DNA of 64,000 bases, taken from positions 558,001 through 622,000 of the forward strand of contig CAVYAT010000001.1 of NCBI GenBank assembly GCA_963766605.1, in the 5' to 3' direction. The notes under the pieces were generated by a model, which saw nothing but the letters and a program-made list of their open reading frames with translations, searched no databases and was not told the origin of the DNA. This DNA comes from AC-49 sp963766605 (lineage in GTDB: Bacteria > Actinomycetota > Thermoleophilia > Solirubrobacterales > Solirubrobacteraceae). Every line of letters starts with the position of its first letter. Position 1 is the first letter of the stretch. The translations under genes were made by a program, and so were the position numbers. Below, piece by piece: positions 16,925-25,197 of the stretch.

Positions 16925-18484
16925 GTGCGCCGTTGGCTCGCCCCGCTGTTTGTCATCCTGCTCGCCTTCCCAGCCGGGGCCGACGCCGACGCGCCGAACA
17001 TCACCAAGGTCGGCTCGACCCTCGTCTACTCGCACGCGGGTACCGCGATCACCACCGACCAGCTGACGATCAGCTCGAGCGGCGGGACGATCGTGTTCAC
17101 CCCGGGCGCCAGCGCCGACGTCGTGTGGACGCAGACCGGGGGCCCGTCGCCCTGCTCCCAGTCGATCAGCTCGCCGCGCACGGTCACGTGCAGCCCGCCG
17201 ATCGGGGGCTGGACCTCCGTGCAGGTGACGTTACCGCCGGGCGACGACTTCGTGGACGCCCGCGCCCTCAACGTCGCGCTCGTGGCGTTCGGCGGCGACG
17301 GGAGCGACACCCTGCTCGGCTCAACCGTGGGCGACGACCTCGAGGGCCAGGGCGGCAACGACGCGATCGAGGGCTTTCAGGGCGCCGACACGCTCAAGGG
17401 CGGCGACGGCGACGACCAGATCGCCGGCGACGACGGCAACGACTCGATCAGCGGCGGCGCCGGCCACGACACGATCCACGGCGGCACCGGCAACGACACG
17501 ATCGACGGAGGGACCGGCAGCGACATCGCCTACGGCGAGGCGGACAACGACACCCTGACCGGCGACGCGGGTGACGACTATCTCGACGGCGGCGACGGAA
17601 CCGACTCGCTGTCGGGCGGCGACGACCACGACATCCTCGTGCCGGGCGCCGGCGCCGGCGACGTCGCTTCCGGCGGCGACGGGTTCGATGAGGTCTCCTA
17701 CGCCCAACGCACGGCTGCGGTCGCGGTGAGCCTCGACGGCCAGGCCAACGACGGGGAGGCCGGTGAGGGCGACAACGTGCTCACGGACGTCGAGGACATC
17801 GCCACCGGGGCCGGCAACGACGTCGTGACCGCCGACGGCGCCGCGAACACCATCTCGACCGGGGCCGGCGACGACACGATCAACGCTCGGGATGGCGTCG
17901 CCGACGCGATCCTGTGCGGCGACGGCGCCGACACCGTCCACGGCGACCCGGTCGACGTCCTCGCGGCCTGCGAGATCGGCGACCTCGCGGCGCCCGCGCC
18001 TCCGGACCTCGATGGCGACGGGGTGCCGGAGCCGGCCGACTGCAACGACGCGAACCCGAGCATCCGCCCAGGGGCGCCCGAGGTCCCGGGCAATGCCGTC
18101 GACGAGAACTGCGACGGGATCGCCGCCCCGTTCCCCCACGTGCACGCGACCGCCGCGGCCACGTTCGCGCGGCACGGCAAGAGTGCCCGGCTCAGCGCGC
18201 TGACCGTCAAGGGGATCCCGGCCGGAGCGACAGTGAAGATCACCTGTGCCGGGAAGGGCTGCCCGAAGCGGTCCTACTCCAAGACCTACCGCGCCACGAC
18301 GAGCAGGGCGTCGCTCGCGTCGGCGCTCAAGCGCCCGTCGCTGGGCAGCGGCGCCAAGCTGACCGTGACGATCTCCGCCCCGCGGTCCACCGCCGCGATC
18401 TTCCGGTTCGCGATCAAGGGCGGCCGCGCGAGTTCACAGACGCTCTGCCAGAGCCCGGCCGACAGCAAGGCGTACCCATGCTGA
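16925..18484 (+). CDS. secreted RTX-type calcium-binding protein 1 with MopE-like motif
   Basis: 519 aa, GTG start, signal peptide 1-22. Residues about 122-240 carry about ten RTX nonapeptides (GGxGxDxxx: GGDGSDTLLG, GGAGHDTIHG, GGTGNDTIDG), which fold into a Ca2+-loaded parallel beta-roll; a second short block lies near 290-345. Residues 361-399 match the MopE-type metal-binding motif (DLDGDGVPEPADCNDANPSI, then NAVDENCDGI). The C-terminus has two Cys pairs in an Ig-like domain. There is no type I secretion signal or partner; export is by the N-terminal signal. The ATG of the next RTX gene overlaps its stop. Confidence 0.88.
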   Translation: MRRWLAPLFVILLAFPAGADADAPNITKVGSTLVYSHAGTAITTDQLTISSSGGTIVFTPGASADVVWTQTGGPSPCSQSISSPRTVTCSPPIGGWTSVQVTLPPGDDFVDARALNVALVAFGGDGSDTLLGSTVGDDLEGQGGNDAIEGFQGADTLKGGDGDDQIAGDDGNDSISGGAGHDTIHGGTGNDTIDGGTGSDIAYGEADNDTLTGDAGDDYLDGGDGTDSLSGGDDHDILVPGAGAGDVASGGDGFDEVSYAQRTAAVAVSLDGQANDGEAGEGDNVLTDVEDIATGAGNDVVTADGAANTISTGAGDDTINARDGVADAILCGDGADTVHGDPVDVLAACEIGDLAAPAPPDLDGDGVPEPADCNDANPSIRPGAPEVPGNAVDENCDGIAAPFPHVHATAAATFARHGKSARLSALTVKGIPAGATVKITCAGKGCPKRSYSKTYRATTSRASLASALKRPSLGSGAKLTVTISAPRSTAAIFRFAIKGGRASSQTLCQSPADSKAYPC

Positions 18485-19773
18485 GGCGCGCGCTGCTCAC
18501 CACCGCGGTGCTGGCGCTGTTCGCCGCCCCGGCCCACGCCGCCGGCACCCTGAAGGCGAGTGGGTCGACGATCGTGCTCCAGCTCGACGGCGCCGATGAC
18601 GTCGTCCACATGGGCATGAGCGGCTCGGTCCTGGTCGTCCAGGACGCGGCGGTCACCGGGTTGGCGCCGTGCGTCGCCAACCCGGCCGGCGCGCAGTGCT
18701 CGACCGGTGCCATCACCGCGATCACCGTCGACGGCGCGGGCGGCAACGACCTGCTCGCTGCCCAGCCCGCCCTGCCGCCGCCCGGCCAGGCCGCCCTGAG
18801 CGGGATCTCGTTGCCCGTGACGATGACCGGCGACGCCGGCAACGACACACTGATCGGCGGTCCCCAGGGCGACACCCTCAACGGCGGCGACGGCAACGAC
18901 ACGCTCATCGGCTCCACCGGCAACGACACGCTGCTCGGCGGCGCCGGCGACGACCTGCTCGAAGGCGACGCCGGCGCGGACAGCCTGATCGGCGGGGACG
19001 GCAACGACACCGCGTCGTGGGCGACGTCCACGAGCCCGGTGACGGTCACGCTCGACGGCCAGGCCAACGACGGCGCCGGCGGCGAGGCCGACAACGCCGA
19101 CGCCGAGAACGTCATCGGCGGCCACGGCGACGACACCCTCACCGGCGACGCGAACAGCAACGTGATCGAGGGCGGTGACGGCAACGACCTGATCGACGGC
19201 GGCGGCGGCGCCGACCAGCTGTTCGGCGAGGACGGCAGCGACACGATCCGCGCGCAGGACGGGTTCGTCGACCGCGTCGACTGTGGCGGGGGCCTCGACG
19301 GAGTGACCGGCGACGACTTCGACGTCGTCGAGAACTGTGAGACCGACGCCCACTCCGCCGCGCTTCAGCCGCCGCCGGTCGTCCTCATCGCGCCGCCTCC
19401 ATCACCGACGCTGCAGGTGTTCGACACCGCGATCGTCGGGCGTTATACCGCAGGCAGCAGGTCGACGTCGATCCACGCGCTCGAGATCACCCACCTCCAG
19501 ACGAAGGCGAAGGTCACGGTGACCTGCACGACAGGCGGCAAGAGCTGCCCGTTCAAGGGAGCCAAGTCCTTCGCAGCGGCCGGTGCGACGTTCGATCTGC
19601 GCAAGGCGCTCAAGCTCAAGACGGTCAAGCCCGGCGTCGCGCTCGCGATCGTCCTGTCGAGCGACGATCACATCACGCGCACCACAACGGTGACGTTCGT
19701 CAAGCACCGGGCTCCGAAGCTGTCGGTCAGCTGCGCGCGACCGGCCTCGACGACCCGGATCGCCTGCCCGTAG
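18478..19773 (+). CDS. secreted RTX-type calcium-binding protein 2
   Basis: 431 aa, ATG at 18478 lying inside the last codons of RTX gene 1 (7-nt overlap, ATGCTGA), so translation is coupled. Signal peptide 1-21 (cut after AHA). RTX repeats at about 118-178 (TGDAGNDTLIGG, GGDGNDTLIG, GGAGDDLLEG) and again at about 215-250. The tail, residues 320-431, is a Cys-containing Ig-like domain (VTCTTGGKSCPFKGAK) resembling the tail of the first protein. It lacks the MopE motif of the first protein. The pair is probably a duplicated surface or matrix protein. Confidence 0.88.
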   Translation: MLRRALLTTAVLALFAAPAHAAGTLKASGSTIVLQLDGADDVVHMGMSGSVLVVQDAAVTGLAPCVANPAGAQCSTGAITAITVDGAGGNDLLAAQPALPPPGQAALSGISLPVTMTGDAGNDTLIGGPQGDTLNGGDGNDTLIGSTGNDTLLGGAGDDLLEGDAGADSLIGGDGNDTASWATSTSPVTVTLDGQANDGAGGEADNADAENVIGGHGDDTLTGDANSNVIEGGDGNDLIDGGGGADQLFGEDGSDTIRAQDGFVDRVDCGGGLDGVTGDDFDVVENCETDAHSAALQPPPVVLIAPPPSPTLQVFDTAIVGRYTAGSRSTSIHALEITHLQTKAKVTVTCTTGGKSCPFKGAKSFAAAGATFDLRKALKLKTVKPGVALAIVLSSDDHITRTTTVTFVKHRAPKLSVSCARPASTTRIACP

Positions 19774-19783
19774 GAGCAGCTCG

Positions 19784-20287
19784 TCATGGCCCGAGGGGTG
19801 GGCCGACGACCTGCGTGCCCAGGCGCGTCTGCTCGGCCATGACGCGCTCGACGTCGAACGGGACGGTGCCGGGCGCGGGCAGCGTGCGCCGGGCGGCGTG
19901 GACACCGAGGTTGCGGAACAGTTCCTCGAACGCGCCCGGAGTCATGATCCCGAGCATCACGGCGCCCGGGCCGGAGACCCGGAACGTGTGCGGCACGCCG
20001 CGCGGCATGAACACGCTCGTGCCGGGCCCGGCCTCGATCATCTCGCCGGCGATGTCGAAGACCGCCGCGCCCTCGATCACGAGGAAGACCTCGTCCTCGC
20101 GGGTGTGGATGTGGCGCGGCGGGCTGAAGCCCCCGGGCATCGTCGCGCGGAAGACGGTCAGGCGTCCGCCGGTCGCATCGTTGGGCACCAGGAACTCGAA
20201 CAGGCCGTTGCCGTACCACAGCGGATCGCTCTCGGTGGCCACGTAGGGGCTGACAGCGGCAGGGATGGTGGGGTTGGTGGTCGTCAT
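19784..20287 (-). CDS. cupin-domain protein (quercetinase-like)
   Basis: 167 aa from ATG at 20287. One cupin barrel: motif 1 PPRHIHTREDEVFLVIEG (two His and Glu, metal ligands) and motif 2 MPRGVPHTFRVSG (third His ligand). The rest, including VERVMAEQTRLGTQVVGPPL, is typical of the quercetin-2,3-dioxygenase-like cupins common in actinobacteria. It diverges from a VOC gene across 96 bp that contain a 6+6+6 inverted repeat. The actual substrate is unknown. Confidence 0.85.
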   Translation of the reverse strand: MTTTNPTIPAAVSPYVATESDPLWYGNGLFEFLVPNDATGGRLTVFRATMPGGFSPPRHIHTREDEVFLVIEGAAVFDIAGEMIEAGPGTSVFMPRGVPHTFRVSGPGAVMLGIMTPGAFEELFRNLGVHAARRTLPAPGTVPFDVERVMAEQTRLGTQVVGPPLGP

Positions 20288-20327
20288 GACGCGGCAGCCT
20301 GCGGCAGCCGCTTGCGTGCGACCAATG

Positions 20328-20345
20328 ATTCGACGATCATCGAAT
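20328..20345. promoter_or_regulatory. inverted repeat in divergent cupin/VOC promoter region
   Basis: ATTCGA (20328-20333), 6 bp, TCGAAT (20340-20345) in the 96-bp divergent gap. It is a possible operator for the DNA-binding protein encoded at 20736. Six-base arms are short, so the call is tentative. Confidence 0.35.
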
Positions 20346-20383
20346 GCATCGCCTGCGCGACCAGGGCGTCCGACGCTTCCCGC

Positions 20384-20731
20384 ATGCACGTGATCCGCAT
20401 TGACCATGTCTCGCTCAACGCCGGCGACCGAGCCGATTCGCTGGCCTGGTACGCCGCCGTCCTGGGCCTGCGTCCCGACCACGCCCACGACGTCCCGGAC
20501 GCGCCGGTGTTCCTCGGCCCCGTCGGCGCGCGGTTGGGGCTGTTCGCCGACCGGGCCGCAGGCCTGCGCCATGTCGCGCTGACGACCACCGTGCGCGACC
20601 AGGCGGCGCTCGCCGGGCGCCTGGACCGCCTCGGGATCGCCTATCGGCCTGAACGCCACCGCGACAGCGACTCGATCTACTTCGCCGACCCTGACGGCAC
20701 GACGCTGGAGGTGACGGTCCGCAGGACCTGA
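20384..20731 (+). CDS. VOC family protein
   Basis: 115 aa, ATG at 20384; GTG at 20390 is an alternative and neither has a clear ribosome site. It reads MHVIRIDHVSLNAGDRADSL, WYAAVLGLRPDHAHD and YFADPDGTTLEVTVRR: one VOC unit with His8 and the final Glu as likely metal ligands. Four bp separate it from the following regulator, so the two are probably co-transcribed. Function within the family cannot be told. Confidence 0.8.
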   Translation: MHVIRIDHVSLNAGDRADSLAWYAAVLGLRPDHAHDVPDAPVFLGPVGARLGLFADRAAGLRHVALTTTVRDQAALAGRLDRLGIAYRPERHRDSDSIYFADPDGTTLEVTVRRT

Positions 20732-20735
20732 GCCC

Positions 20736-21704
20736 ATGGTCCGCTTCGTCTTCTCGGTCGAGGACCTCGCCCGCACCCGCTTCGCCATCTCGCCGATGTA
20801 CGAGCTGGTGCACTCACTCGTCGCGTTGCGCGATCCGGAGCACGCTGCGCTGCACGTGACGTGGCTGCGTTCGCTGAGCGGACGCCTCGATGGCCTCCCG
20901 CTCGAACCGGCCGTCGCGTTGCTCCCGCCGCGCGGCTTCAGCCCGGATTTCCTGACGCCGCCCCCGATCGGCCCGCTGGGCAGCATCGAGGACGACCTCA
21001 CCGCGCTGCGGGCGACCAGCGCCGCGCAGATCCGCGACGAGATGGAGCTGTTCCGCTCCCAGCACCCGAGGTCGGACGCGCTGGTCGAGCGCTGGGTCGC
21101 GCACCCGCGACGCGAGGTGCGCCGGCTCGCCGATCTGCTCGAGGCCTACTGGGAGCGAGCCGTCAAGCCAGTCTGGCCGCGGGTGCGCGCGTTCCTCGAC
21201 GCCGACGTCGCGTACCGCTCGCGCCGCCTCGCCGACGGCGGAACCGCGGCGCTGTTCGCGGGCCTCGCCGACGGCGTGAGCTGGGGCGAGGGCCATGTCG
21301 ACGTCGCCATCCCGCGCCACGACGCGACGATCACACTCGATGGCCGCGGGTTGCTGTTGATGCCCGCGGCATTCTCCGGCGTCCGCCCGTTCGTCATCGA
21401 CCGCGCGCCGTGGCAGCCGACGCTGATCTACCCCGCGCGCGGCATCGCGACGCTGTGGGCGGACGCCGCGCCCGCCCCCGACGGCCTTGCGCGCCTGCTC
21501 GGCGCCACCCGCGCGACCGTCCTGGCGGACCTCGCCGCGCCGCGCTCGACGACGGAGGTCGCGAAGCGCCTGCACATCAGCCCCGCCAACGCCTCGCACC
21601 ACCTGACGGCCCTGCGCGACGCCGGGCTGCTGACCGGTCGGCGCGCGGGGCGCGCCGTGCTCTACGTGCGCACGGCGCTCGGCGATACGCTCATCGCGGG
21701 CTGA
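20736..21704 (+). CDS. ArsR/DUF5937-like winged-helix transcriptional regulator
   Basis: 322 aa, ATG at 20736, 4 bp after the VOC gene. The N-terminal 240 residues (FVFSVEDLARTRFAISPMYE, PRGFSPDFLTPPP) match the DUF5937 domain found before HTH domains in actinobacteria. The C-terminal 70 residues are a winged helix (ATRATVLADLAAPRSTTEVA, then ISPANASHHLTALRDAGLLT), with an intact recognition helix and wing. It likely controls its own operon and the divergent cupin gene. Confidence 0.85.
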   Translation: MVRFVFSVEDLARTRFAISPMYELVHSLVALRDPEHAALHVTWLRSLSGRLDGLPLEPAVALLPPRGFSPDFLTPPPIGPLGSIEDDLTALRATSAAQIRDEMELFRSQHPRSDALVERWVAHPRREVRRLADLLEAYWERAVKPVWPRVRAFLDADVAYRSRRLADGGTAALFAGLADGVSWGEGHVDVAIPRHDATITLDGRGLLLMPAAFSGVRPFVIDRAPWQPTLIYPARGIATLWADAAPAPDGLARLLGATRATVLADLAAPRSTTEVAKRLHISPANASHHLTALRDAGLLTGRRAGRAVLYVRTALGDTLIAG

Positions 21705-21716
21705 GGGCGGCGTGCG

Positions 21717-22478
21717 TCAGGCGTCGTACTCGTCGTGGCGGCGCCACCACGCGCCGGCCTCGTTGCGGCCCAGCGGCGCGCGGTCGAGCCACTGGTACAT
21801 GCCCCACAGGCCGTCCAAGCCGCGTGCGTAGGTCGAGTAGGTGTGGTGGACGACGCCGTCCTGCATCGCGAACGCGCTCATCCCGGGCGCCTCGCGCAGG
21901 AACGTCTTGGCGTCGACGCCCGCGCTCGCGGCGTGCAGCGCGGCCGGGCTGTCGGGCCCAAGCTTCTCGACCCCGCTCAGATCGCGGTCGGCGAAGTTGT
22001 ATTGGACGATCTCGCCCATCTGCTCCTCCGTGAACGACGTGCTGAAGTCGTAGTTGAAGTCGCTGTCGCCAGCCGACACCCACGGAAACGACCACCCCAT
22101 CCGGCGCTGGTAGGCCGCGAGCTTCTCGACCGGGGCGCGTGAAACCGCGACGAACGCGACGTCGTGAGCCTCGAAGTGGGCCACCGAGCCGTTGAAGCCG
22201 TCGGCGATCGCCGAGCACGACGGGCAGCCGCCCGTGAAGTCCGGACCGAACATGAAGTGGTAGACCAGCAGCTGCGAGCGCCCGCCGAACAGGTCGGCCA
22301 GGGACGCCGGGCCGTCCTGCGTCTGGAAGCGGTAGTCCTTGTCGACGGGGACCCAGGGCAGCGCCTGGCGTTGGCGGGCGACCTCGTCGCTGCGGCGCGT
22401 CAGCTCCTTCTCGGCCTGGAGCATCTCGAGGCGGGCGGCGAGCCACTGCTCGCGGGTCGCGGTGGGATGGGGGCTCAT
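21717..22478 (-). CDS. DUF899 thioredoxin-like protein
   Basis: 253 aa from the ATG at 22478, which has GGAG 9 nt upstream and overlaps the stop of the 39-aa ORF by 4 nt. DUF899 hallmarks are WLAARLEMLQAEKELTRRSD at the start, FMFGPDFTGGCPSCSAIAD (a CxxC-like redox site, Cys-Pro-Ser-Cys) and the WSFPWVSAGDSDFNYDF stretch. The fold is thioredoxin-like; the enzyme role is not established. It is the last gene of an operon with an ArsR-SRPBCC protein. Confidence 0.9.
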   Translation of the reverse strand: MSPHPTATREQWLAARLEMLQAEKELTRRSDEVARQRQALPWVPVDKDYRFQTQDGPASLADLFGGRSQLLVYHFMFGPDFTGGCPSCSAIADGFNGSVAHFEAHDVAFVAVSRAPVEKLAAYQRRMGWSFPWVSAGDSDFNYDFSTSFTEEQMGEIVQYNFADRDLSGVEKLGPDSPAALHAASAGVDAKTFLREAPGMSAFAMQDGVVHHTYSTYARGLDGLWGMYQWLDRAPLGRNEAGAWWRRHDEYDA

Positions 22479-22594
22479 GACAGCAACTCCTTCTGGATCA
22501 GGGCGACGGCGCCGGCGGCGCACATCAAGGGCAGGGCTCGAGCCGATGCACCAGCCGACGAAGCGCAGGCCTGGGCGGCGTTCGAGAGCGTCAT
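22475..22594 (-). CDS. 39-residue ORF bridging two genes by ATGA overlaps, function unknown
   Basis: MTLSNAAQACASSAGASARA and 19 more residues. Its ATG (22592-22594) overlaps the TGA of the ArsR-SRPBCC gene by 4 nt, and its TGA (22475-22477) overlaps the ATG of DUF899 by 4 nt. An ORF filling the gap with ATGA junctions at both ends is hard to explain by chance, so it is likely translated. It has two Cys and a moderately hydrophobic stretch (ALPLMCAAGAVALI). It may be a small protein or only a relay for translational coupling. Confidence 0.5.
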   Translation of the reverse strand: MTLSNAAQACASSAGASARALPLMCAAGAVALIQKELLS

Positions 22595-23412
22595 CGCCGG
22601 CGCCCGATGTCCGGGAGCGGCTCGCCGGTCTCCAGCAGCGTCTTGAGGTTGGCGATCACGCGCGGCCAGCCGCTGGAGATCATGTCCACGAGCAGGCCGC
22701 CGGGCTCGAGGTCGTCGTGGATGACGGTCAGCTTGACCTGCTCGCCGTCGATCGGCTCGATCTCGAACGTGACCTTCGAGCGGCGCTCGGCGACCATCTG
22801 CGCGCGCCGGTCGTCGTCGATGCCGACCGCCTGCGCCCACTCCGGCGTGAACGTGTGCCAGGTGTACGACAGGCGGGTGTAGGGATCCGCCTGCACCACG
22901 CGCTGGTCGTCGTCGACGATCGTGACGTCGCGCTGCGTCCACGTCATCGCCGATCCCGTCTCCCAGTCGCTCTCGAAGGCGAGATTCCAGTAGCGCATCG
23001 TGAACGACGGGTCGGTGAGCCCCTGCCAGAGGCGCTCCGGGGTGGTCTTGATGAACGTCGTGTAGACGAACGTGGGCCTGTCCATCGGGGGGGCCTCCAG
23101 GGCGGTCTTGAGGTCGGCGAGCGCGCGGACGCGGCCCTCGTCGTACTGGGTGATCCAGCGCTCGGCGATCTCGTTGATGGGCGCCGCGTTGAGGTAGTGC
23201 AACTTCTCTCGGCCGCGGCGGACGGTCGTGATGAGGTTGGCCGCCTCCAGCACCGCGAGGTGCTTGCTGACCGACTGGCGGGCCATGTCCAGGTGCGAGC
23301 ACATCTCGCCCAGGGTTTGGCCGCCGCGCTGGTTCAGGCTGTCGAGCAGCAGGCGCCGGCTCGGGTCGGCCAGCGCCTTGAACGCGTCATCGATCGGGGG
23401 ATGTGCAGCCAT
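22591..23412 (-). CDS. fusion of ArsR-type HTH repressor and SRPBCC (AHSA1) domain
   Basis: 273 aa, ATG at 23412. Residues 1-105 are an ArsR-type winged helix (FKALADPSRRLLLDSLNQRG, MARQSVSKHLAVLEAANLIT). Residues 110-260 are an AHSA1-type START domain (FVYTTFIKTTPERLWQGLTD, TYTRLSYTW-like strand, LTVIHDDLEPGGLL), a hydrophobic-ligand-binding fold. The two are usually neighbouring genes; here one chain joins sensor and repressor. There are no Cys metal-site motifs of SmtB/ArsR. Two AGCCA-N2-TGGCT palindromes flank its -10 box, one overlapping the start codon, so it probably represses itself. Confidence 0.92.
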   Translation of the reverse strand: MAAHPPIDDAFKALADPSRRLLLDSLNQRGGQTLGEMCSHLDMARQSVSKHLAVLEAANLITTVRRGREKLHYLNAAPINEIAERWITQYDEGRVRALADLKTALEAPPMDRPTFVYTTFIKTTPERLWQGLTDPSFTMRYWNLAFESDWETGSAMTWTQRDVTIVDDDQRVVQADPYTRLSYTWHTFTPEWAQAVGIDDDRRAQMVAERRSKVTFEIEPIDGEQVKLTVIHDDLEPGGLLVDMISSGWPRVIANLKTLLETGEPLPDIGRRR

Positions 23413-23443
23413 CTGGCTACCTATATTAGGCAGCCAACTGGCT
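23407..23443 (-). promoter_or_regulatory. promoter with twin palindromic operators of the ArsR-SRPBCC operon
   Basis: AGCCATCTGGCT (23407-23418) and AGCCAACTGGCT (23432-23443) are two copies of AGCCA-N2-TGGCT spaced 25 bp centre to centre. Between them on the minus strand is TAATAT (23428-23423), an excellent -10 box, 10 nt before the ATG. The first palindrome covers the start codon. This is the arrangement expected for an autorepressor. Confidence 0.65.
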
Positions 23444-23457
23444 GCATGTCAAATCGG

Positions 23458-25197
23458 TCAGAGATCGAGCGTCAGCTCGGAGACCGGATGGGTGCAGCAG
23501 ACGAGGACCCGCCCGTCGGGCGGCGGCTCGAGCGGCTCGGTGTCGTAGGTCACCGCACCGGCGACGAGGCCGCTCTCGCAGTTGTGGCAGACGCCGTTGC
23601 GGCAGCCGAAGCCGACCGGCACGTCGCACGCTTCGGCGAGATCGAGCAGGCTCGGGTAGTCGTCGCTCCACGCCACGGCGACGTTGCTGCGCGAGAACGT
23701 GACCGTCGGGCCGCTGCCGGGCGGACCATCGGGGGCGTGCGGCGCACGGTCGCCGGCCTTGACGATCCCCGACGCGTGGACGGCGACCGCGCCGAAGGCC
23801 TCGGTGGCGACGTGCTCGGGCGCGACGCCGCGGGCGGCGAGCGCGGCGCCGATCGCACGCATGAAGCCGTCGGGTCCGCAGATGTAGTGGTCTGCGTCCT
23901 TGGGGACGCCGACGTGGTCGAGCAGCGCAAGGTCGAGCCGGCCCACGACGTCGTGGTCGGTGTCGAGGGCGTCGTCGGCGGTGGGCCGGCTGTAGGCGAT
24001 GACCCGATGAGCGCCGGGCAGGGCGCCCAGCAGCCCGTCGACCTCGGCGCCGAAGGCGTGCTCCTCGCGGTTGCGCGCGCCGTGCAGCCACCAGACCGGC
24101 CGCGCGCCGCCCTCGCCGGCCAGGGCGTGCAGCATCGCGAGAACCGGCGTCGCGCCGACCCCGGCGCTGATCAGCACGACCGGGCGACTGCCGGCTCGCA
24201 GGACGAAGTCTCCCCGCGGCGCCGCGACGTCGAGCACGGCACCGACGTCGACGTGGTCGTGCATGTGGCGGCTGGCGACGCCCTCGCGTTTGACGCTGAT
24301 CCGGTAGCCGCGCTCGTCCGGCACGTCGGACAGCGAGTAGCTGCGGACCAGCGGTGGCGCGTCGGGCGCCGTCCGCAGGCGCAGGGTGAGGTACTGGCCC
24401 GGGCGTGCCGCCGGGCTCGGGAGCGTGTCGTCGACCGCCACGAGCCGGAACGACGTGATCGTCGCGCTCTCACGACGGACCTCCTCGACGCGCAGCGGCG
24501 CAAAGCCCGGCCACGCCGGCGCCGGCGCGGCGCCGCCGTCGGCCTTCGCCAGAAGCTCGCGAAAGCTCCCCTTCCAGCCGTCGCTCAGCGCCGGGACGCG
24601 CAACGCCCGCTCGAGCAATGGCCGCGACTTGTTCGGGAGGTACAGCAGCGCGTCGATCTGCGCGATCGTCAGCCGCTGCGGACCGTCGGCGATCTTGAGG
24701 ATCGTGTCGCCGGCCCTAACCTCCCCCTCCTCGAGCACCCGGAGGTAGAACCCGGGGCGGTGGTGGGCGACGAGGAGCGACGGCATCGCCGGGTCCTGCA
24801 TGCGGATTCCCACGCGGTAGCACGTCACCCGCGGCTGGGTGACCTCGAACAGCGCGGCGCCGATGCGGTAGCGGTCGCCGACACAGACCGCTTCGTCGGC
24901 GAGGCCCTCGACGGTGAAGTTCTCTCCGAACTGGCCGTAGGTGAAGTCGTCGCGCCCGAGCTCCTGCTCCCAGTAGCGGTAGGACTCGATCTGGTAGACG
25001 AACACCGCCCGGTGCTCGCCGCCGTGCGCGAGCCGGTCGGCCTGGTCGTCGCCGTCGATGTTGATCCGCCGCACCATCCGCGGCCCGTCGACCGGGTCCT
25101 TCCAGATCGCGGTGCGGACCGTCTTGCCCTCCCACTGCACCTCCCGCGGACCGCCGACGTTGAGCGACAGCAGGCGCCCGGTCGTCGCGGCGTTCAC
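23458..25197 (-). CDS. MOSC domain - flavin reductase - [2Fe-2S] ferredoxin fusion protein
   Basis: 579 aa from GTG at 25197, overlapping the hydrolase stop (GTGA). Residues about 1-215 are a YiiM-like MOSC domain (GGEHRAVFVYQIESYRYWE, QFGENFTVEG, RVTCYRVGIRM, with the cofactor-site Cys). Residues 230-480 are a ferredoxin-NADP reductase module (PGQYLTLRLRT, RSYSLSDVP for FAD, SAGVGATPVLAML for NAD(P)). The end is a plant-type 2Fe-2S domain with Cys532, 537, 540 and 567 (GFGCRNGVCHNC). It should pass electrons from NAD(P)H via flavin and iron-sulfur to a molybdenum-cofactor or hydroxylamine-type substrate at the MOSC domain. Confidence 0.9.
   Translation of the reverse strand: MNAATTGRLLSLNVGGPREVQWEGKTVRTAIWKDPVDGPRMVRRINIDGDDQADRLAHGGEHRAVFVYQIESYRYWEQELGRDDFTYGQFGENFTVEGLADEAVCVGDRYRIGAALFEVTQPRVTCYRVGIRMQDPAMPSLLVAHHRPGFYLRVLEEGEVRAGDTILKIADGPQRLTIAQIDALLYLPNKSRPLLERALRVPALSDGWKGSFRELLAKADGGAAPAPAWPGFAPLRVEEVRRESATITSFRLVAVDDTLPSPAARPGQYLTLRLRTAPDAPPLVRSYSLSDVPDERGYRISVKREGVASRHMHDHVDVGAVLDVAAPRGDFVLRAGSRPVVLISAGVGATPVLAMLHALAGEGGARPVWWLHGARNREEHAFGAEVDGLLGALPGAHRVIAYSRPTADDALDTDHDVVGRLDLALLDHVGVPKDADHYICGPDGFMRAIGAALAARGVAPEHVATEAFGAVAVHASGIVKAGDRAPHAPDGPPGSGPTVTFSRSNVAVAWSDDYPSLLDLAEACDVPVGFGCRNGVCHNCESGLVAGAVTYDTEPLEPPPDGRVLVCCTHPVSELTLDL

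Noticed and set aside
17300..19250. Many short similar repeats, considered as CRISPR or satellite
   Set aside because: The units are about 27 bp, imperfect and in frame; they encode RTX nonapeptides, with no spacers.
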